Of a stretch of 64,000 bases of DNA, positions 1-9,974 are shown in pieces. The translations under genes and the position numbers were made by a program. The notes beneath the pieces were generated by a model that worked only from the letters and a program-made list of their open reading frames with translations, was not told where the DNA came from and did not search any database. The DNA is from Gracilibacillus oryzae. Lineage in GTDB: Bacteria > Bacillota > Bacilli > Bacillales > Amphibacillaceae. Every line of letters starts with the position of its first letter. Position 1 is the first letter of the stretch. The stretch lies in assembly GCF_009498735.1 (NCBI RefSeq), contig NZ_ML762432.1, forward strand, positions 74,956-138,955, read 5' to 3'.

Positions 1-853
<853 letters not shown>

Positions 854-863
854 GCATATAACC

Positions 864-903
864 AAAAGATGGACTCTGACAACCAGAGTTCATCTTTTTT
901 TAT
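864..903 (+). terminator. Rho-independent terminator of eno
   Basis: The left arm AAAAGATG-g-ACTCTG pairs with CAGAGT-t-CATCTTTT around a short loop and runs into a T tract. It lies 11 bases after the eno stop codon. Confidence 0.9.
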
Positions 904-977
904 ATAACAAGCAGAAGATATAACAGAAAGTGTAGTGCGAAGAATGACTCAGCTGAAGTGTGCAATATTGCCGTTCC

Positions 978-1090
978 GTAAATAAACTTCGCTTTCCATG
1001 GGCGTCTGTCAAGCCTCCTCGCTCGCAAAAACCGCTCACTGCGGGGTCTCGCCTAGGACTCTGATCCCATAGGAGACTACGTTTATTTAC
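978..1090. repeat. Structured intergenic repeat, copy in reverse orientation
   Basis: The element is bounded by a perfect 10-bp inverted repeat (GTAAATAAAC at 978-987, GTTTATTTAC at 1081-1090) with a second inner pairing ATGGG/CCCAT (998-1002 and 1066-1070). Read on the minus strand it contains AGTCTCCTATGGGATCAG, GAGACCCCGCAGTG and GGAAAGCGAAGTTTATTTAC. This resembles a repeat common between genes in Bacillaceae and is related to the element at 1227-1348 on the other strand. The eno-to-rhodanese gap (854-1518) holds no gene I can support. Confidence 0.6.
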
Positions 1091-1226
1091 TCCACTAGAA
1101 TTACAGTTCTTTATTTTTAAAATGCTGATATTACGGCATATAATTTACGTGCAACGTCATATTTGATATAAACACCACATTCAGTTCACTATTCGTTGCT
1201 CTCATTGGTCTAGAACTCTATAAATA

Positions 1227-1348
1227 GCTGGGGGAAAATAGGAGACTCTTGTGGGAACAGCGCGAGCTGAAGATCCACTTGTTAAAGTGGGTTTCTTTAA
1301 CAAGTTAGCTGAAGCCGTGCCCACAGAAAGCGACTGTTTTCCCCCAGC
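1227..1348 (+). repeat. 122-bp hairpin repeat element
   Basis: The ends form a perfect 12-bp inverted repeat, GCTGGGGGAAAA at 1227-1238 and TTTTCCCCCAGC at 1337-1348. Inside are GTGGG/CCCAC (1251-1255 and 1320-1324) and a perfect 11-bp central stem ACTTGTTAAAG / CTTTAACAAGT (1277-1287 and 1295-1305), flanked by AGCT on both sides. The sequence GGAGACTCTTGTGGGAACAG and the 3' GAAAGCGACTG are typical of a Bacillaceae intergenic repeat. No ORF is present. The nested pairing suggests a folded RNA or a cruciform-forming mobile element remnant; its function is unknown. Confidence 0.65.
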
Positions 1349-1455
1349 GGAGCAATTGCATTTACAAAATTAGTACCTGAGTGCAACCATAATCAATGTC
1401 CGAAAATACGGCTTATGTTTAAATATAAAGTCTAAACAGTTCCGAGGGGCTAACA

Positions 1456-1486
1456 TTGCGCTATTGGGCGGTTTACGTGTTATAAT
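1456..1486 (+). promoter_or_regulatory. Probable sigma-A promoter of the rhodanese gene
   Basis: A consensus -10 TATAAT at 1481-1486 sits about 33 bases before the start codon. The best -35 (TTGCGC, 1456-1461) is weak and 19 bases upstream, so only the -10 is convincing. Confidence 0.45.
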
Positions 1487-1518
1487 GTGGATGATTAATT
1501 TATTTGGAGGTAACTACT

Positions 1519-1830
1519 ATGAAAGAAATACAGCCTGCTGAGTTAGCTGAGAAATTGAAAAGCGGAGAAAAGCTGAATATTATTGATGTAAGAGAAGATG
1601 AAGAAGTTGCAGGAGGTATCATTCCTGGTGCAAAACATATTCGATTAGGCGAAATTCCAGAGCGTATCAATGAGTTAGAGGAAGGTAAACATTACTATAT
1701 GGTTTGCCGTTCTGGAGGACGCAGTGGCCGCGCAACAGAATATTTAGAAGCAAAAGGTATTCAAGCAACAAATATGGCTGGCGGGATGCTGGCATGGGAA
1801 GATGATGTAGAAATACCAGACGAGAAGTAA
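1519..1830 (+). CDS. Single-domain rhodanese-like sulfurtransferase
   Basis: This 103-residue protein is one rhodanese domain, expected to carry sulfane sulfur on a cysteine persulfide in the cytoplasm. The active-site loop is CRSGGRS with the cysteine at residue 63, preceded by the IIDVRE motif near residues 21-26 that opens rhodanese domains. The start chosen is the ATG at 1519, because TTGGAGG lies at 1504-1510; a start at 1504 would put that ribosome site inside the gene. It is monocistronic, with a promoter-like -10 upstream and a strong terminator downstream. The sulfur acceptor is not evident from context. Confidence 0.9.
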   Translation: MKEIQPAELAEKLKSGEKLNIIDVREDEEVAGGIIPGAKHIRLGEIPERINELEEGKHYYMVCRSGGRSGRATEYLEAKGIQATNMAGGMLAWEDDVEIPDEK

Positions 1831-1852
1831 TTAGACAATTGTTGTCGATATA

Positions 1853-1890
1853 AAATAGGCTTATCCTGTAAAGGATAAGCCTATTTATTT
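1853..1890. terminator. Bidirectional terminator between rhodanese and ptsI
   Basis: A perfect 14-bp stem (AAATAGGCTTATCC at 1853-1866, GGATAAGCCTATTT at 1873-1886) lies between two convergent genes. T-rich sequence follows on the plus strand, and the minus strand also continues into A/T-rich sequence, so it can serve both genes. Confidence 0.85.
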
Positions 1891-1915
1891 CTAGAAAGGA
1901 TTTTATCTCTATATA

Positions 1916-3631
1916 TTACTGATTTGTTTTCTCACGAACAAAAGCTTCTACTTCATCAGCAGTGTTCATGCTTAACAGCTGATCTTTGAATGATTGCATC
2001 TCTTCTTTTGACAGGCCTTTGATTTGTGTACGAGCAGGTAAAATAGATGTTGCGCTCATACTGAATTCATCTAAACCTAATCCTAAAAGAATCGGAATTG
2101 CAATAGAATCACCAGCCATTTCTCCACACATTCCAGCCCATTTGCCTTCAGCATGTGCTGCCTCAATAACATTGTTAACAAGGTTTAAGATAGCCGGGTG
2201 GTATGGTTGGTATAAATAACTAACACGTTCATTCATACGGTCAGCAGCCAGTGTGTATTGAATCAAATCATTTGTTCCAATACTGAAGAAATCAACTTCT
2301 TTCGCAAATTGACGTGCAATTACAGCCGTTGATGGGATCTCAACCATAATACCAATTTCAATGGAATCAGAGACTTCCACACCTTCAGCAATTAATTTGT
2401 CTTTTTCTTCTAATAAGATTTTTTTTGCCTGACGGAATTCATCTAACGTTGCAATCATTGGGAACATAATTTTTAAGTTTCCATATGTACTTGCACGAAG
2501 AAGTGCGCGTAATTGAGTACGGAAAATATCATCACGTTCCAGACAGAGACGAATTGCACGGTAACCTAAGAATGGGTTCATTTCATCAGGTAATTCCAAA
2601 TATGGTAATTCTTTGTCTCCACCAATATCAAGTGTACGAACAACAACAGGTTTTTCGCCCATTTGTTCTAATACAGATTTATAAGCATCAAACTGCTCAT
2701 CTTCAGTAGGCAGACTATTTTTACCCATATAAAGGAATTCGGTACGGTAAAGACCAACACCTTCACCACCATTGTTTAATACACCTTCTACGTCTTCTGG
2801 TGTTCCGATATTAGCTACTAATTCCACATGAGTTCCATCTGAAGAGGTAGTAGGCTCATCTTTTAGTTTTGCCCATTCTTGTTTCTGTTTTTCAAATTCT
2901 TCTTGTTTTTGCGTATATTTAGTAACTTCATCATCTGAAGGGTTAATAATAACTTGTCCATCAATTCCGTCAATGATCAGAAGATCTCCTTCTTTAACAG
3001 TTGAAGTAACTTCTTTTGTACCAACTACTGCCGGAATTTCAAGAGATCTAGCCATAATTGCAGAGTGAGAAGTTCTACCGCCAATATTTGTTGCAAAACC
3101 TTTAACAAATTGCTTGTTTAATTGAGCAGTATCAGATGGTGTTAAATCTTCTGCAATAACAACAACTTCTTCATTGATTAAAGCAGGATTCGGGAATGAT
3201 ACATTCAATAAATGTGCCATTACACGTTTTGTTACGTCTTTAATATCCGCAGCTCTTTCTCTCATATATTCATTGTCCATATTTTCAAACATTTGAATAA
3301 ACATTTGAGCTGTTTCATCTAACGCAAATTCTGCATTAACCTTATCCGTTTCAATCTTATCTTTAATTGGATTAATTAATTCCGGATCACTTAACACAAG
3401 CAAATGAGCAGAAAAGATTTCAGCATGTTCGTCTCCAAGAGAAGTTCTCGCATGTTCTTTAATCTTTTCTAATTCTGATTTAGAAACTTCTAATGCATTT
3501 GTCAGGCGTTCTACTTCACTTTTTGCATCTTCAATCGCTTTCTTCGTAAAAGAAAGGTCTGGAACTGCCAATTTATATGCTTTCGCTATGGCGATACCAT
3601 TTGATGCTGCAATACCTGTTAAAATACTCAT
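1916..3631 (-). CDS. ptsI: PTS enzyme I, phosphoenolpyruvate-protein phosphotransferase
   Basis: Enzyme I takes phosphate from phosphoenolpyruvate and passes it to HPr, feeding all PTS sugar permeases. The 571-residue length is normal. The phosphorylated histidine is H189 in [13 protein letters not shown]; the PEP-binding C-terminal domain shows EFLYMGKN near 298-305, [10 protein letters not shown] near 425-434 and the catalytic Cys502 in [10 protein letters not shown]. Its ribosome site (AGGAGAG) overlaps the ptsH stop codon, which implies coupled translation. It is the last gene of a two-gene minus-strand operon ending at the terminator at 1853-1886. No ptsG lies next to it, unlike in B. 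subtilis. Confidence 0.98.
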   Translation of the reverse strand: MSILTGIAASNGIAIAKAYKLAVPDLSFTKKAIEDAKSEVERLTNALEVSKSELEKIKEHARTSLGDEHAEIFSAHLLVLSDPELINPIKDKIETDKVNAEFALDETAQMFIQMFENMDNEYMRERAADIKDVTKRVMAHLLNVSFPNPALINEEVVVIAEDLTPSDTAQLNKQFVKGFATNIGGRTSHSAIMARSLEIPAVVGTKEVTSTVKEGDLLIIDGIDGQVIINPSDDEVTKYTQKQEEFEKQKQEWAKLKDEPTTSSDGTHVELVANIGTPEDVEGVLNNGGEGVGLYRTEFLYMGKNSLPTEDEQFDAYKSVLEQMGEKPVVVRTLDIGGDKELPYLELPDEMNPFLGYRAIRLCLERDDIFRTQLRALLRASTYGNLKIMFPMIATLDEFRQAKKILLEEKDKLIAEGVEVSDSIEIGIMVEIPSTAVIARQFAKEVDFFSIGTNDLIQYTLAADRMNERVSYLYQPYHPAILNLVNNVIEAAHAEGKWAGMCGEMAGDSIAIPILLGLGLDEFSMSATSILPARTQIKGLSKEEMQSFKDQLLSMNTADEVEAFVREKTNQ

Positions 3632-3638
3632 GAAAGAA

Positions 3639-3908
3639 TTACTCTCCTAGTCCTTCTGATTTAATTACTTCCACTACACCGTCTACAGCTTCCTGCTCAT
3701 CAGAACCTTCAGCAATAACTTTGATTTCTGCACCTTGAGGGATACCAAGTGACATAACTCCCATGATTGATTTCAGGTTAATGGACTTTCCGTTATATTC
3801 TAAAGTCATATCTGAAGAATAGCTTCCTGCTTTATTTACAAGAACTGTCGCCGGGCGAGCATGAACTCCTGTTTCGTCTGTGATTGTTACTGTTTTTTCT
3901 ACTGCCAT
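3639..3908 (-). CDS. ptsH: HPr, phosphocarrier protein of the PTS
   Basis: HPr (89 residues) relays phosphate from enzyme I to sugar-specific enzymes II. The phosphorylated histidine is in TGVHARPA (H16 counting Met, His15 by convention), and the regulatory serine is in LKSIMGVMS (S47, Ser46 by convention), the site of HPr kinase. HPr-Ser46-P is the co-effector of CcpA, which links this gene to the cre-like sites further along the window. A good AGGAGG ribosome site precedes the ATG, and ptsI starts 7 bases after the stop codon. Confidence 0.98.
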   Translation of the reverse strand: MAVEKTVTITDETGVHARPATVLVNKAGSYSSDMTLEYNGKSINLKSIMGVMSLGIPQGAEIKVIAEGSDEQEAVDGVVEVIKSEGLGE

Positions 3909-3957
3909 AGTAAAAAACCTCCTGTTAAATATATGATTAATGTATTGCTACCTTTTA

Positions 3958-3987
3958 ATTTTACTCTTTTTTATTGTTAATTTTCAA
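3958..3987 (-). promoter_or_regulatory. Candidate promoter of ptsHI
   Basis: Read on the minus strand: TTGAAA (3982-3987), an 18-base spacer, then TAAAAT (3958-3963), about 50 bases before the ptsH start codon. The match to sigma-A consensus is moderate. Confidence 0.45.
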
Positions 3988-4068
3988 GATATCGATTGAA
4001 AAGTTTAAAATTTTTGTAAAAAATCAATAAAAGTAGCAACATCATTATAATGACTGTATGTCGAATTA

Positions 4069-4983
4069 TCAAGTAATTTGTTTATTGATCCAGTTTAGTA
4101 TATCCCGAAATACTATTTCTTTTTCATGTTCGTTAAGTATTTCATGTCTCATTTTCGGATATATCTTTAATTCCTTATCATCTGATGGATATAAACGCGC
4201 AACAGAATTCATGCCTTCTCCGTAGTTTGTCACAGGATCGTCTTCTCCCGACAGAAATAATAGAGGAATTTGTTTGTTTATCTGAGCAATTGCCCGTTTT
4301 TGCTGGATCTTGTCAATTCCTTCATATAAATCATAAAAAAATTGATTTGTTGGGATAAAGCCGCATAAAGGATCTTTTATATATTCTCTGACCAATTCTC
4401 TGTCCGTAGAGAGCCAGTCAAATTCTGTTTCCTTCTCCGTTCTCTTGTTGTACTGATTAAATGTGAGTTTATTCATAAATTGGCCAGGAGCTGTCTTTTC
4501 CTTTATTCTGGATATTGATTTAACAAGCGCTTTTCCTGCTTTTAATATAGAGGAAGGTTGGTACCCTGTCCCGATTAAGACAACTCCGGAAACATTCCTT
4601 TCCTTATGTAAAGTTAAATACCTTCTGGTAAAGAATGATCCCATACTATGTCCAATTAAGAAGATAGGCAATGCAGGGTTTTTCTGTTGAATACACTCGG
4701 TGATTTCCATTAGATCGCGAACAGCCCGGTCAAATCCGTCCTCATGGCAAAAGTACCCCATCTTGTTTTGCTTTTCACCTGTTCTCCCATGCCCTCTATG
4801 ATCATTTCCATATACGAGTATGTTCTGACTATTAAGGAATGTTGCGAAATCATCATACCTTTCGATGTGTTCTGCCATACCATGGACGATTTGAACAATT
4901 GCACGCGGACTTTTCACTTGATTCCACATCCTTAAATAGACAGGAATTTGATCAGACATTGCCAGCCATTTACTTGTTTGCAT
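4069..4983 (-). CDS. Alpha/beta hydrolase, monoglyceride lipase/lysophospholipase type
   Basis: This 304-residue cytoplasmic hydrolase resembles the Hydrolase_4 (serine aminopeptidase S33 / monoacylglycerol lipase) family. The probable catalytic triad is S113 in IGHSMGS, an aspartate at 248-249 in LSGEDDP and H280 in KMRHEIL; VHGMAEH near 33-39 forms the oxyanion region and GNDHRGHGRTG near 59-69 is typical of the family. The start is the ATG at 4983, preceded by GAGGTGAT; an upstream start at 5013 would include the ribosome site. There is no signal peptide. It is monocistronic and divergent from secG. The true ester substrate cannot be told from sequence. Confidence 0.85.
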   Translation of the reverse strand: MQTSKWLAMSDQIPVYLRMWNQVKSPRAIVQIVHGMAEHIERYDDFATFLNSQNILVYGNDHRGHGRTGEKQNKMGYFCHEDGFDRAVRDLMEITECIQQKNPALPIFLIGHSMGSFFTRRYLTLHKERNVSGVVLIGTGYQPSSILKAGKALVKSISRIKEKTAPGQFMNKLTFNQYNKRTEKETEFDWLSTDRELVREYIKDPLCGFIPTNQFFYDLYEGIDKIQQKRAIAQINKQIPLLFLSGEDDPVTNYGEGMNSVARLYPSDDKELKIYPKMRHEILNEHEKEIVFRDILNWINKQIT

Positions 4984-5146
4984 TATCATCACCTCTATGA
5001 TTGGTAGGTTCACTATATTTTACCATGTCTACAACTGCTTTTGGAACATCCTCTATAATAGAAAAATTGCAAAAAAACTTGCTAAACATAGACATATTGT
5101 GCTAAATTGATATTATGTATTTGTACGTCTAGGAGGTGTTTGCAAC

Positions 5147-5380
5147 ATGTTAGCAACAACGGCAATGATTTTGCTAATTATTGATGCAATCGTATTAATT
5201 GTTTTTGTATTATTACAATCAGGAAAAAGTGCAGGTTTGTCTGGAGCTATTTCAGGTGGAGCTGAACAATTATTTGGCAAGCAAAAAGCAAGAGGAATTG
5301 ACGCAGTACTGCAAAAAGGTACAATCATTACAGGAGTGTTATTCTTTCTGTTAACTTTTTCTATTGCTTACTTGTTATAA
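5147..5380 (+). CDS. secG: Preprotein translocase subunit SecG
   Basis: SecG is a small membrane subunit of the SecYEG export channel. The 77 residues contain two hydrophobic segments (about 3-21 and 57-77) joined by the conserved glycine-rich loop [21 protein letters not shown] consensus AGGAGG precedes the ATG. It begins the conserved block secG-est-rnr-smpB-ssrA; an imperfect hairpin separates it from est. Confidence 0.97.
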   Translation: MLATTAMILLIIDAIVLIVFVLLQSGKSAGLSGAISGGAEQLFGKQKARGIDAVLQKGTIITGVLFFLLTFSIAYLL

Positions 5381-5416
5381 TTCCCTTGTATTAGGAATAG
5401 GGTCATAACAATAATA

Positions 5417-5455
5417 AGGGCATCCTTTGCAATAATGCGAAGGGTGTTCTTTTCA
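5417..5455 (+). terminator. Possible weak terminator or attenuator between secG and est
   Basis: An imperfect stem (AGGGCATCCTT-t-GCA with TGC-g-AAGGGTGTTCT) precedes TTTTC. It may reduce rather than end read-through into est. Confidence 0.45.
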
Positions 5456-5488
5456 ATTACAGAATCATACGGAAGGGAATGAATCCAA

Positions 5489-6229
5489 ATGAAAATGAAA
5501 CAGCCTGAGCCATTTATGTTTAAAGGAGACGAGCGTGCGGTATTACTATTACATGGTTTTACTGGTCATTCTGCAGATGTAAGAATGCTTGGAAGATACT
5601 TGAACAGTCTGGGATATACATGCTATGCCCCTATTTACCGAGGTCATGGAAAATCACCGGAGGAACTGATCGATGTCACTGCAGATCAATGGTGGGAAGA
5701 TGTGCAGGAAGCCTATCAGTATTTAAAAAAAGAAGGATACGAAAAAATTGCAGTTGCCGGACTTTCCCTTGGAGGTGTATTAGGTCTAAGGCTTGCATGT
5801 AATAATCCGCTTCAGGCAGTTGTTACAATGTGTTCGCCTATGTTCTTTGATAATGAAGAACAATTAACGATTGGATTCAGACAGTTTGCGAAAGAATATA
5901 AACAATTAGAGAAAAAAGATGATGAGACAATTCAAGAAGAGATAAACCGATTGTTGGAAAATTCTAAAGAACTGTTTAAGCAAATTGCTGAATCAATTGA
6001 ACGCGTAAAAGAAGATATTGATATGCTCTATACACCAGCATTTGTTGTCCAGGCGACAAATGACAAGATGATTAACACAGAAAGTGCGAATTATATTTAT
6101 CAGACAGTTGAATCTGATCAGAAACTGATTAAATGGTACGAAAACGCCGGTCATGCAATTACATTTAGTAATGCTAAGGATGAACTACATAAAGATATTG
6201 CTGAATTTTTCGCATCACTTGACTGGTAA
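5489..6229 (+). CDS. est: Carboxylesterase, Est30-like
   Basis: This 246-residue esterase matches the Geobacillus Est30 family in length and motifs: oxyanion region LLLHGFTGHS (19-28), nucleophile S93 in AGLSLGGV, acid D192 in QATNDKM and H222 in NAGHAIT. Family members hydrolyse short to medium acyl esters; the physiological substrate is unknown. It always sits between secG and rnr in Bacillus, as here. The ribosome site GGAAGGGA supports the ATG at 5489; an ATG two codons later (5495) is an alternative. Confidence 0.92.
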   Translation: MKMKQPEPFMFKGDERAVLLLHGFTGHSADVRMLGRYLNSLGYTCYAPIYRGHGKSPEELIDVTADQWWEDVQEAYQYLKKEGYEKIAVAGLSLGGVLGLRLACNNPLQAVVTMCSPMFFDNEEQLTIGFRQFAKEYKQLEKKDDETIQEEINRLLENSKELFKQIAESIERVKEDIDMLYTPAFVVQATNDKMINTESANYIYQTVESDQKLIKWYENAGHAITFSNAKDELHKDIAEFFASLDW

Positions 6230-6269
6230 TTTGCCATAATAATAATAGAAATAGAAAGAGGTGAATTGG

Positions 6270-8546
6270 ATGGATCTACAACAGAAATTATTGGATTTTT
6301 TTCAAGAAAATGCGACTAAACCACTATCTGTCCAAGAAATAGAAGAAAGTTTGCAATTGGATAGCAGTGAAGAATTTACCGAGCTGATGAAAGCATTAAA
6401 TCACTTAGAGAATAACGGTGAATTAATCCGGACAAAGAAAAATCGTTATGGTTTGCCAGAAAAAATGAATCTGATTCGAGGAAGAATTCAGATGCATGCA
6501 AAAGGGTTTGCTTTCCTCATTCCGGATGATGAAGCAATGGAAGATGTCTATATAAATGCCGCTGATTTACAGTCAGCAATGAATGGTGATATTGTCTTCG
6601 TAAGAGTAGACCAGAGAGATGATGACGGAAAACGCGCGGAAGGTGTTGTTGTCCGGATTATCGAAAGACATACAAAGCAAATTGTCGGAACATACGATGA
6701 CAATGGAGCATTTGGCTTTGTTATTGCAGATGATAAAAGAATTCCTAATGATATCTTTGTACCGAAAGGACAGTCTAAAGGGGCGGTCAGCGGTCATAAA
6801 GTTATTGTAGAAATCACAAAATTCCCTGAAGGACGAATGAGTGCAGAAGGGGAAGTTGTTCAAATTCTGGGACATAAAAATGATCCTGGTATGGACATTT
6901 TATCCATAATTTATAAAAACGGCATAGCGATCGATTTCCCTCAGGAAGTACTGGATCAGGCAGAAAGTGTTCCAGAGAAAATTTCTGAGGCAGATTTAAA
7001 AGATCGACGGGATCTAAGGCAAGAAACTATTGTGACGATAGATGGTGCAGATGCGAAAGACCTAGATGATGCAGTTACCGTATCAAAACTTTCTAACGGT
7101 AATTATAAATTAGGTGTATATATTGCTGATGTGACTCATTATGTGAAAGAAGATTCTCCAATTGATAAGGAAGCATTTGAAAGAGGAACAAGTGCTTATT
7201 TAGTTGATCGCGTAATTCCGATGATTCCACATCGATTGTCAAATGGAATTTGTTCATTAAATCCACAGGTGGACCGTCTTGTACTTGGTTGTGATATGGA
7301 GATCAATGCAAAAGGGGAAGTTGTCAGCCATGAAATTTTCCAGGGTGTCATTAACACAACAGAACGAATGACATACAAAGCAGTGAACCAGATATTAGTT
7401 GAGGACGATCAGGAGCTTAAAGAACGATATAACTCTCTTGTACCAATGTTTGAAGATATGCGTGATCTGGCCGAAATTCTTCGTAATAAGCGCTTTGGCC
7501 GTGGTGCAATTGATTTCGATTTTAAAGAAGCACAGGTGCTTGTTGATGAATCTGGAAAAGCAGAGGATGTAGTAATAAGGGAACGATCAGTTGGTGAAAA
7601 ACTAATAGAGGAATTTATGTTATGTGCCAATGAAACAATTGCCGAGCATTTCCATTGGATGGATGTTCCTTTTATTCATCGTATTCACGAAGATCCAGAC
7701 CCATCAAAATTACAGACATTCTTTGAATTTATTGCAAGGTTTGGGTATGTCGTAAAGGGAACCTCGAATGAAATTCATCCACAGGCATTACAGCAAGTAT
7801 TGGATGAAGTTCAAGGAACAGATGAAGATATGATAATTTCTAAGTTGATGTTGCGCTCAATGAAGCAGGCCAAATATGATCCTCAGAGTATTGGTCACTT
7901 TGGTTTAGCAACAGAGTTTTACACTCATTTTACTTCACCGATCAGACGTTATCCGGATTTGATTGTCCATCGTCTTATTCGTACTTATTTAATTGAAGGA
8001 AAGCTAGATGCAAAAACGAGAAATCATTGGAAAGAGAAAATGCCTGACATCGCTCGTCAAGCTTCAATGAAAGAAAGAGCAGCAGTTGACGCAGAACGAG
8101 AAGTGGATGACCTCAAGAAAGCCGAATTTATGCAGGATAAAATTGGCGAAGAATTTGAGGGTGTTATCAGTTCTGTAACAAACTTCGGTTTATTTGTGGA
8201 ATTGCCGAATACAGTAGAAGGATTAGTTCATGTCAGCTATTTAACTGACGATTATTATCATTTTGATGAACGATCTTATTCCATGATCGGGGAACGAACA
8301 GGAAATGTGTTTCAAATAGGTGATGCCATCACGGTGAAAGTCGCTCAAGTTAACTTAGATGAGCGCTCTGTCGACTTTGAAATTGTGGGAATGAGACCGA
8401 GAAAAAGCAGAGAAAGAAAAGAAGAGCCAAAAGTCATAAATGCAAGAAGAGATAAAGGCGGTTTGAAAAAGACTGCCAAAAAAGCGCAAAAATCTGGTGT
8501 GAAAGCAAAGAAAAAGAAAAACGGTCGAAAAAAGAAGCGGAAATAG
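6270..8546 (+). CDS. rnr: Ribonuclease R, 3'-5' exoribonuclease
   Basis: RNase R degrades structured RNA and works with SmpB-tmRNA in destroying stalled messages, which fits the neighbours smpB and ssrA. The 758-residue protein shows an N-terminal winged-helix region (about 1-65), two cold-shock domains (about 68-215), the RNB catalytic domain with [10 protein letters not shown] at 258-267 (metal-binding aspartates), an S1 domain (about 625-705) and a lysine-rich tail. The start is the ATG at 6270; the in-frame GTG at 6261 lies inside the ribosome site AGAGGTG. It is probably co-transcribed with est, since no terminator separates them. Confidence 0.97.
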   Translation: MDLQQKLLDFFQENATKPLSVQEIEESLQLDSSEEFTELMKALNHLENNGELIRTKKNRYGLPEKMNLIRGRIQMHAKGFAFLIPDDEAMEDVYINAADLQSAMNGDIVFVRVDQRDDDGKRAEGVVVRIIERHTKQIVGTYDDNGAFGFVIADDKRIPNDIFVPKGQSKGAVSGHKVIVEITKFPEGRMSAEGEVVQILGHKNDPGMDILSIIYKNGIAIDFPQEVLDQAESVPEKISEADLKDRRDLRQETIVTIDGADAKDLDDAVTVSKLSNGNYKLGVYIADVTHYVKEDSPIDKEAFERGTSAYLVDRVIPMIPHRLSNGICSLNPQVDRLVLGCDMEINAKGEVVSHEIFQGVINTTERMTYKAVNQILVEDDQELKERYNSLVPMFEDMRDLAEILRNKRFGRGAIDFDFKEAQVLVDESGKAEDVVIRERSVGEKLIEEFMLCANETIAEHFHWMDVPFIHRIHEDPDPSKLQTFFEFIARFGYVVKGTSNEIHPQALQQVLDEVQGTDEDMIISKLMLRSMKQAKYDPQSIGHFGLATEFYTHFTSPIRRYPDLIVHRLIRTYLIEGKLDAKTRNHWKEKMPDIARQASMKERAAVDAEREVDDLKKAEFMQDKIGEEFEGVISSVTNFGLFVELPNTVEGLVHVSYLTDDYYHFDERSYSMIGERTGNVFQIGDAITVKVAQVNLDERSVDFEIVGMRPRKSRERKEEPKVINARRDKGGLKKTAKKAQKSGVKAKKKKNGRKKKRK

Positions 8547-8573
8547 AAGTGCTTTCGAGCCTTCTGTTTCCTG

Positions 8574-8690
8574 TTTTTACACGTTAGGAAATGATAAATA
8601 CTGCACGGAAGTGTTGGACTGCGTAGTGGAATTTTTAAGTTCCAGATAAAATAACCCATTTGCTAAAAGGTGAGCGAATGAGCGTTTTTC
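8574..8690 (+). repeat. Intergenic repeat family 1, copy A
   Basis: The segment starts TTTTTACACGTTAGGAAATG and ends in an imperfect hairpin (AACCCATTTGCT with AGCGAATGAGCGTT). It aligns over its whole length with 48637-48770 (copy B) and, more weakly, with 26120-26235 (copy C). There is no ORF. It fills most of the rnr-smpB gap. Confidence 0.65.
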
Positions 8691-8780
8691 TCATTCAAAT
8701 TATGTAATTGCTTCCTCCATTAGCGCATTTTTATGATTTTTGCTACAATATGTTTACGTAACATTTAGGAGGAACAAGCC

Positions 8781-9242
8781 ATGGTAAAGAATGACGGAAG
8801 AGCAATCGCCCAAAATAAGAAAGCAAGACATGATTACTTTATAGAAGAAACCTATGAAGCAGGAATAGTACTGCAAGGTACAGAGATTAAATCTATTCGT
8901 AAGGGACAAGTAAATTTAAAAGACAGTTTTGCAACAATCCGAAATGGAGAAGTATATTTAAATAATATGCATATTTCTCCATATGAACAGGGGAACCGCT
9001 ACAATCATGAACCAACACGAGCAAGAAAATTATTACTCCACCGCAAACAAATTGATAAACTAATCGGTGAATCAAAACAAGCGGGATATTCTTTAGTTCC
9101 ATTAAAGGTTTATATCAAAAACGGTTTTGCCAAGATATTAATTGGGCTGGGTAAAGGGAAGAAAAAATATGATAAGCGTGAAGATTTAAAACAAAAGCAG
9201 GCAAAGCGGGATATGGACCGTGCGATAAAAGATCGAGGCTAA
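8781..9242 (+). CDS. smpB: SsrA-binding protein SmpB
   Basis: SmpB binds tmRNA and brings it to stalled ribosomes for trans-translation. The 153-residue length, the N-terminal [20 protein letters not shown], the central [20 protein letters not shown] and the basic C-terminal tail [20 protein letters not shown] are diagnostic. A strong AGGAGG ribosome site precedes the ATG, and TGCTACAAT about 45 bases upstream looks like an extended -10. The tmRNA gene follows 140 bases downstream with its own promoter. Confidence 0.98.
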   Translation: MVKNDGRAIAQNKKARHDYFIEETYEAGIVLQGTEIKSIRKGQVNLKDSFATIRNGEVYLNNMHISPYEQGNRYNHEPTRARKLLLHRKQIDKLIGESKQAGYSLVPLKVYIKNGFAKILIGLGKGKKKYDKREDLKQKQAKRDMDRAIKDRG

Positions 9243-9268
9243 TAACGGAAATTGGAAATCTTGTTTAC

Positions 9269-9296
9269 TTGAATTTTGCTAGAGATGTGTTATAAT
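9269..9296 (+). promoter_or_regulatory. Promoter of ssrA
   Basis: TTGAAT (9269-9274), a 16-base spacer and TATAAT (9291-9296) lie about 87 bases before the mature tmRNA 5' end, leaving a leader to be trimmed. Confidence 0.6.
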
Positions 9297-9382
9297 TATA
9301 TTTGTTGATTCGGTTAGACAATTCATAACAATTTCATATATAAGAGCTTAGATAACTCTTATCCGTATCTTCTTATTATTAA

Positions 9383-9747
9383 GGGGACGTTACGGATTCG
9401 ACAGGGGTAGGTCGAGCTCAGGTTGCGCGTCGAGGTTACGACTCGTAAAACGTTAACGCCAATAATAACTGGCAAAGAAAACAATTACTCTTTAGCAGCT
9501 GCCTAAGCACTGACTAAAGGATCCTTCCTGCCATCGCCCATGTGGCAGATTGAAGGGTCTCACTTATTAGTGGGCTACGCTGTGATCCTCCGTCTGGGGA
9601 TTTGCAGAAGAGACTAATCAGACTAGCTGCTCGGACGCCTGTTGGTAGGCAGAACAGTTAGCGAAATCGCGAATATACCAACTACACGTGTAGAAGCCTG
9701 AGTGCCGATATCCTTGGACGTGGGTTCGATTCCCACCGTCTCCACCA
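9383..9747 (+). ncRNA. ssrA: Transfer-messenger RNA (tmRNA, 10Sa RNA)
   Basis: The 5' end GGGGACGTTACGGATTCGAC and the 3' end GGGTTCGATTCCCACCGTC followed by TCCACCA are the tRNA-like half; GGGGACG pairs with CGTCTCC, and the CCA end is encoded. The tag reading frame runs 9471-9503 and reads GKENNYSLAAA then TAA, so the full tag is expected to be A-GKENNYSLAAA after the alanine brought by the tmRNA itself. Most bacilli end in LAA; here the last three residues are AAA. smpB is immediately upstream. Confidence 0.98.
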
Positions 9748-9770
9748 ATACATATGTTGGTGGTTTTTTT
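9742..9770 (+). terminator. Terminator overlapping the tmRNA 3' end
   Basis: CCACCAA (9742-9748) pairs with TTGGTGG (9757-9763), followed by seven T. The left arm is the end of the tmRNA itself, so terminator folding and acceptor-stem folding compete. Confidence 0.85.
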
Positions 9771-9835
9771 GTGTTTTCGGACTATCTCATAAGTTTACTC
9801 TATTCATTTGTTTATAATAGAATATATTAATGTTC

Positions 9836-9869
9836 AGCGCCAATCTGCCGTTACAGATGGCGCTTTTTC
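9836..9869 (+). terminator. Hairpin with T tract, probable terminator
   Basis: AGCGCCAATCTG (9836-9847) pairs with CAGATGGCGCT (9854-9864), with one bulged base, followed by a TTTTTCT run. It lies between tmRNA and the sensor kinase and may be a second terminator. Confidence 0.65.
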
Positions 9870-9891
9870 TCATTATATAACGTAGGTTGAT

Positions 9892-9921
9892 TTGACGCTG
9901 GCAGATATAAATAAGTATAAT
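9892..9921 (+). promoter_or_regulatory. Promoter of the sensor kinase-regulator operon
   Basis: TTGACG (9892-9897), an 18-base spacer and TATAAT (9916-9921) lie about 54 bases before the kinase start codon. Confidence 0.6.
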
Positions 9922-9935
9922 AAAATTGCATTATG

Positions 9936-9949
9936 TGTAAGCGTTAGCA
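9936..9949 (+). promoter_or_regulatory. cre-like operator (CcpA) before the sensor kinase
   Basis: TGTAAGCGTTAGCA matches the cre consensus TGWNANCGNTNWCA except for one position. It lies just downstream of the predicted transcription start, where CcpA would act as a roadblock. Confidence 0.55.
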
Positions 9950-9974
9950 AAAATTTCAGAAATGAAGTGATTCA

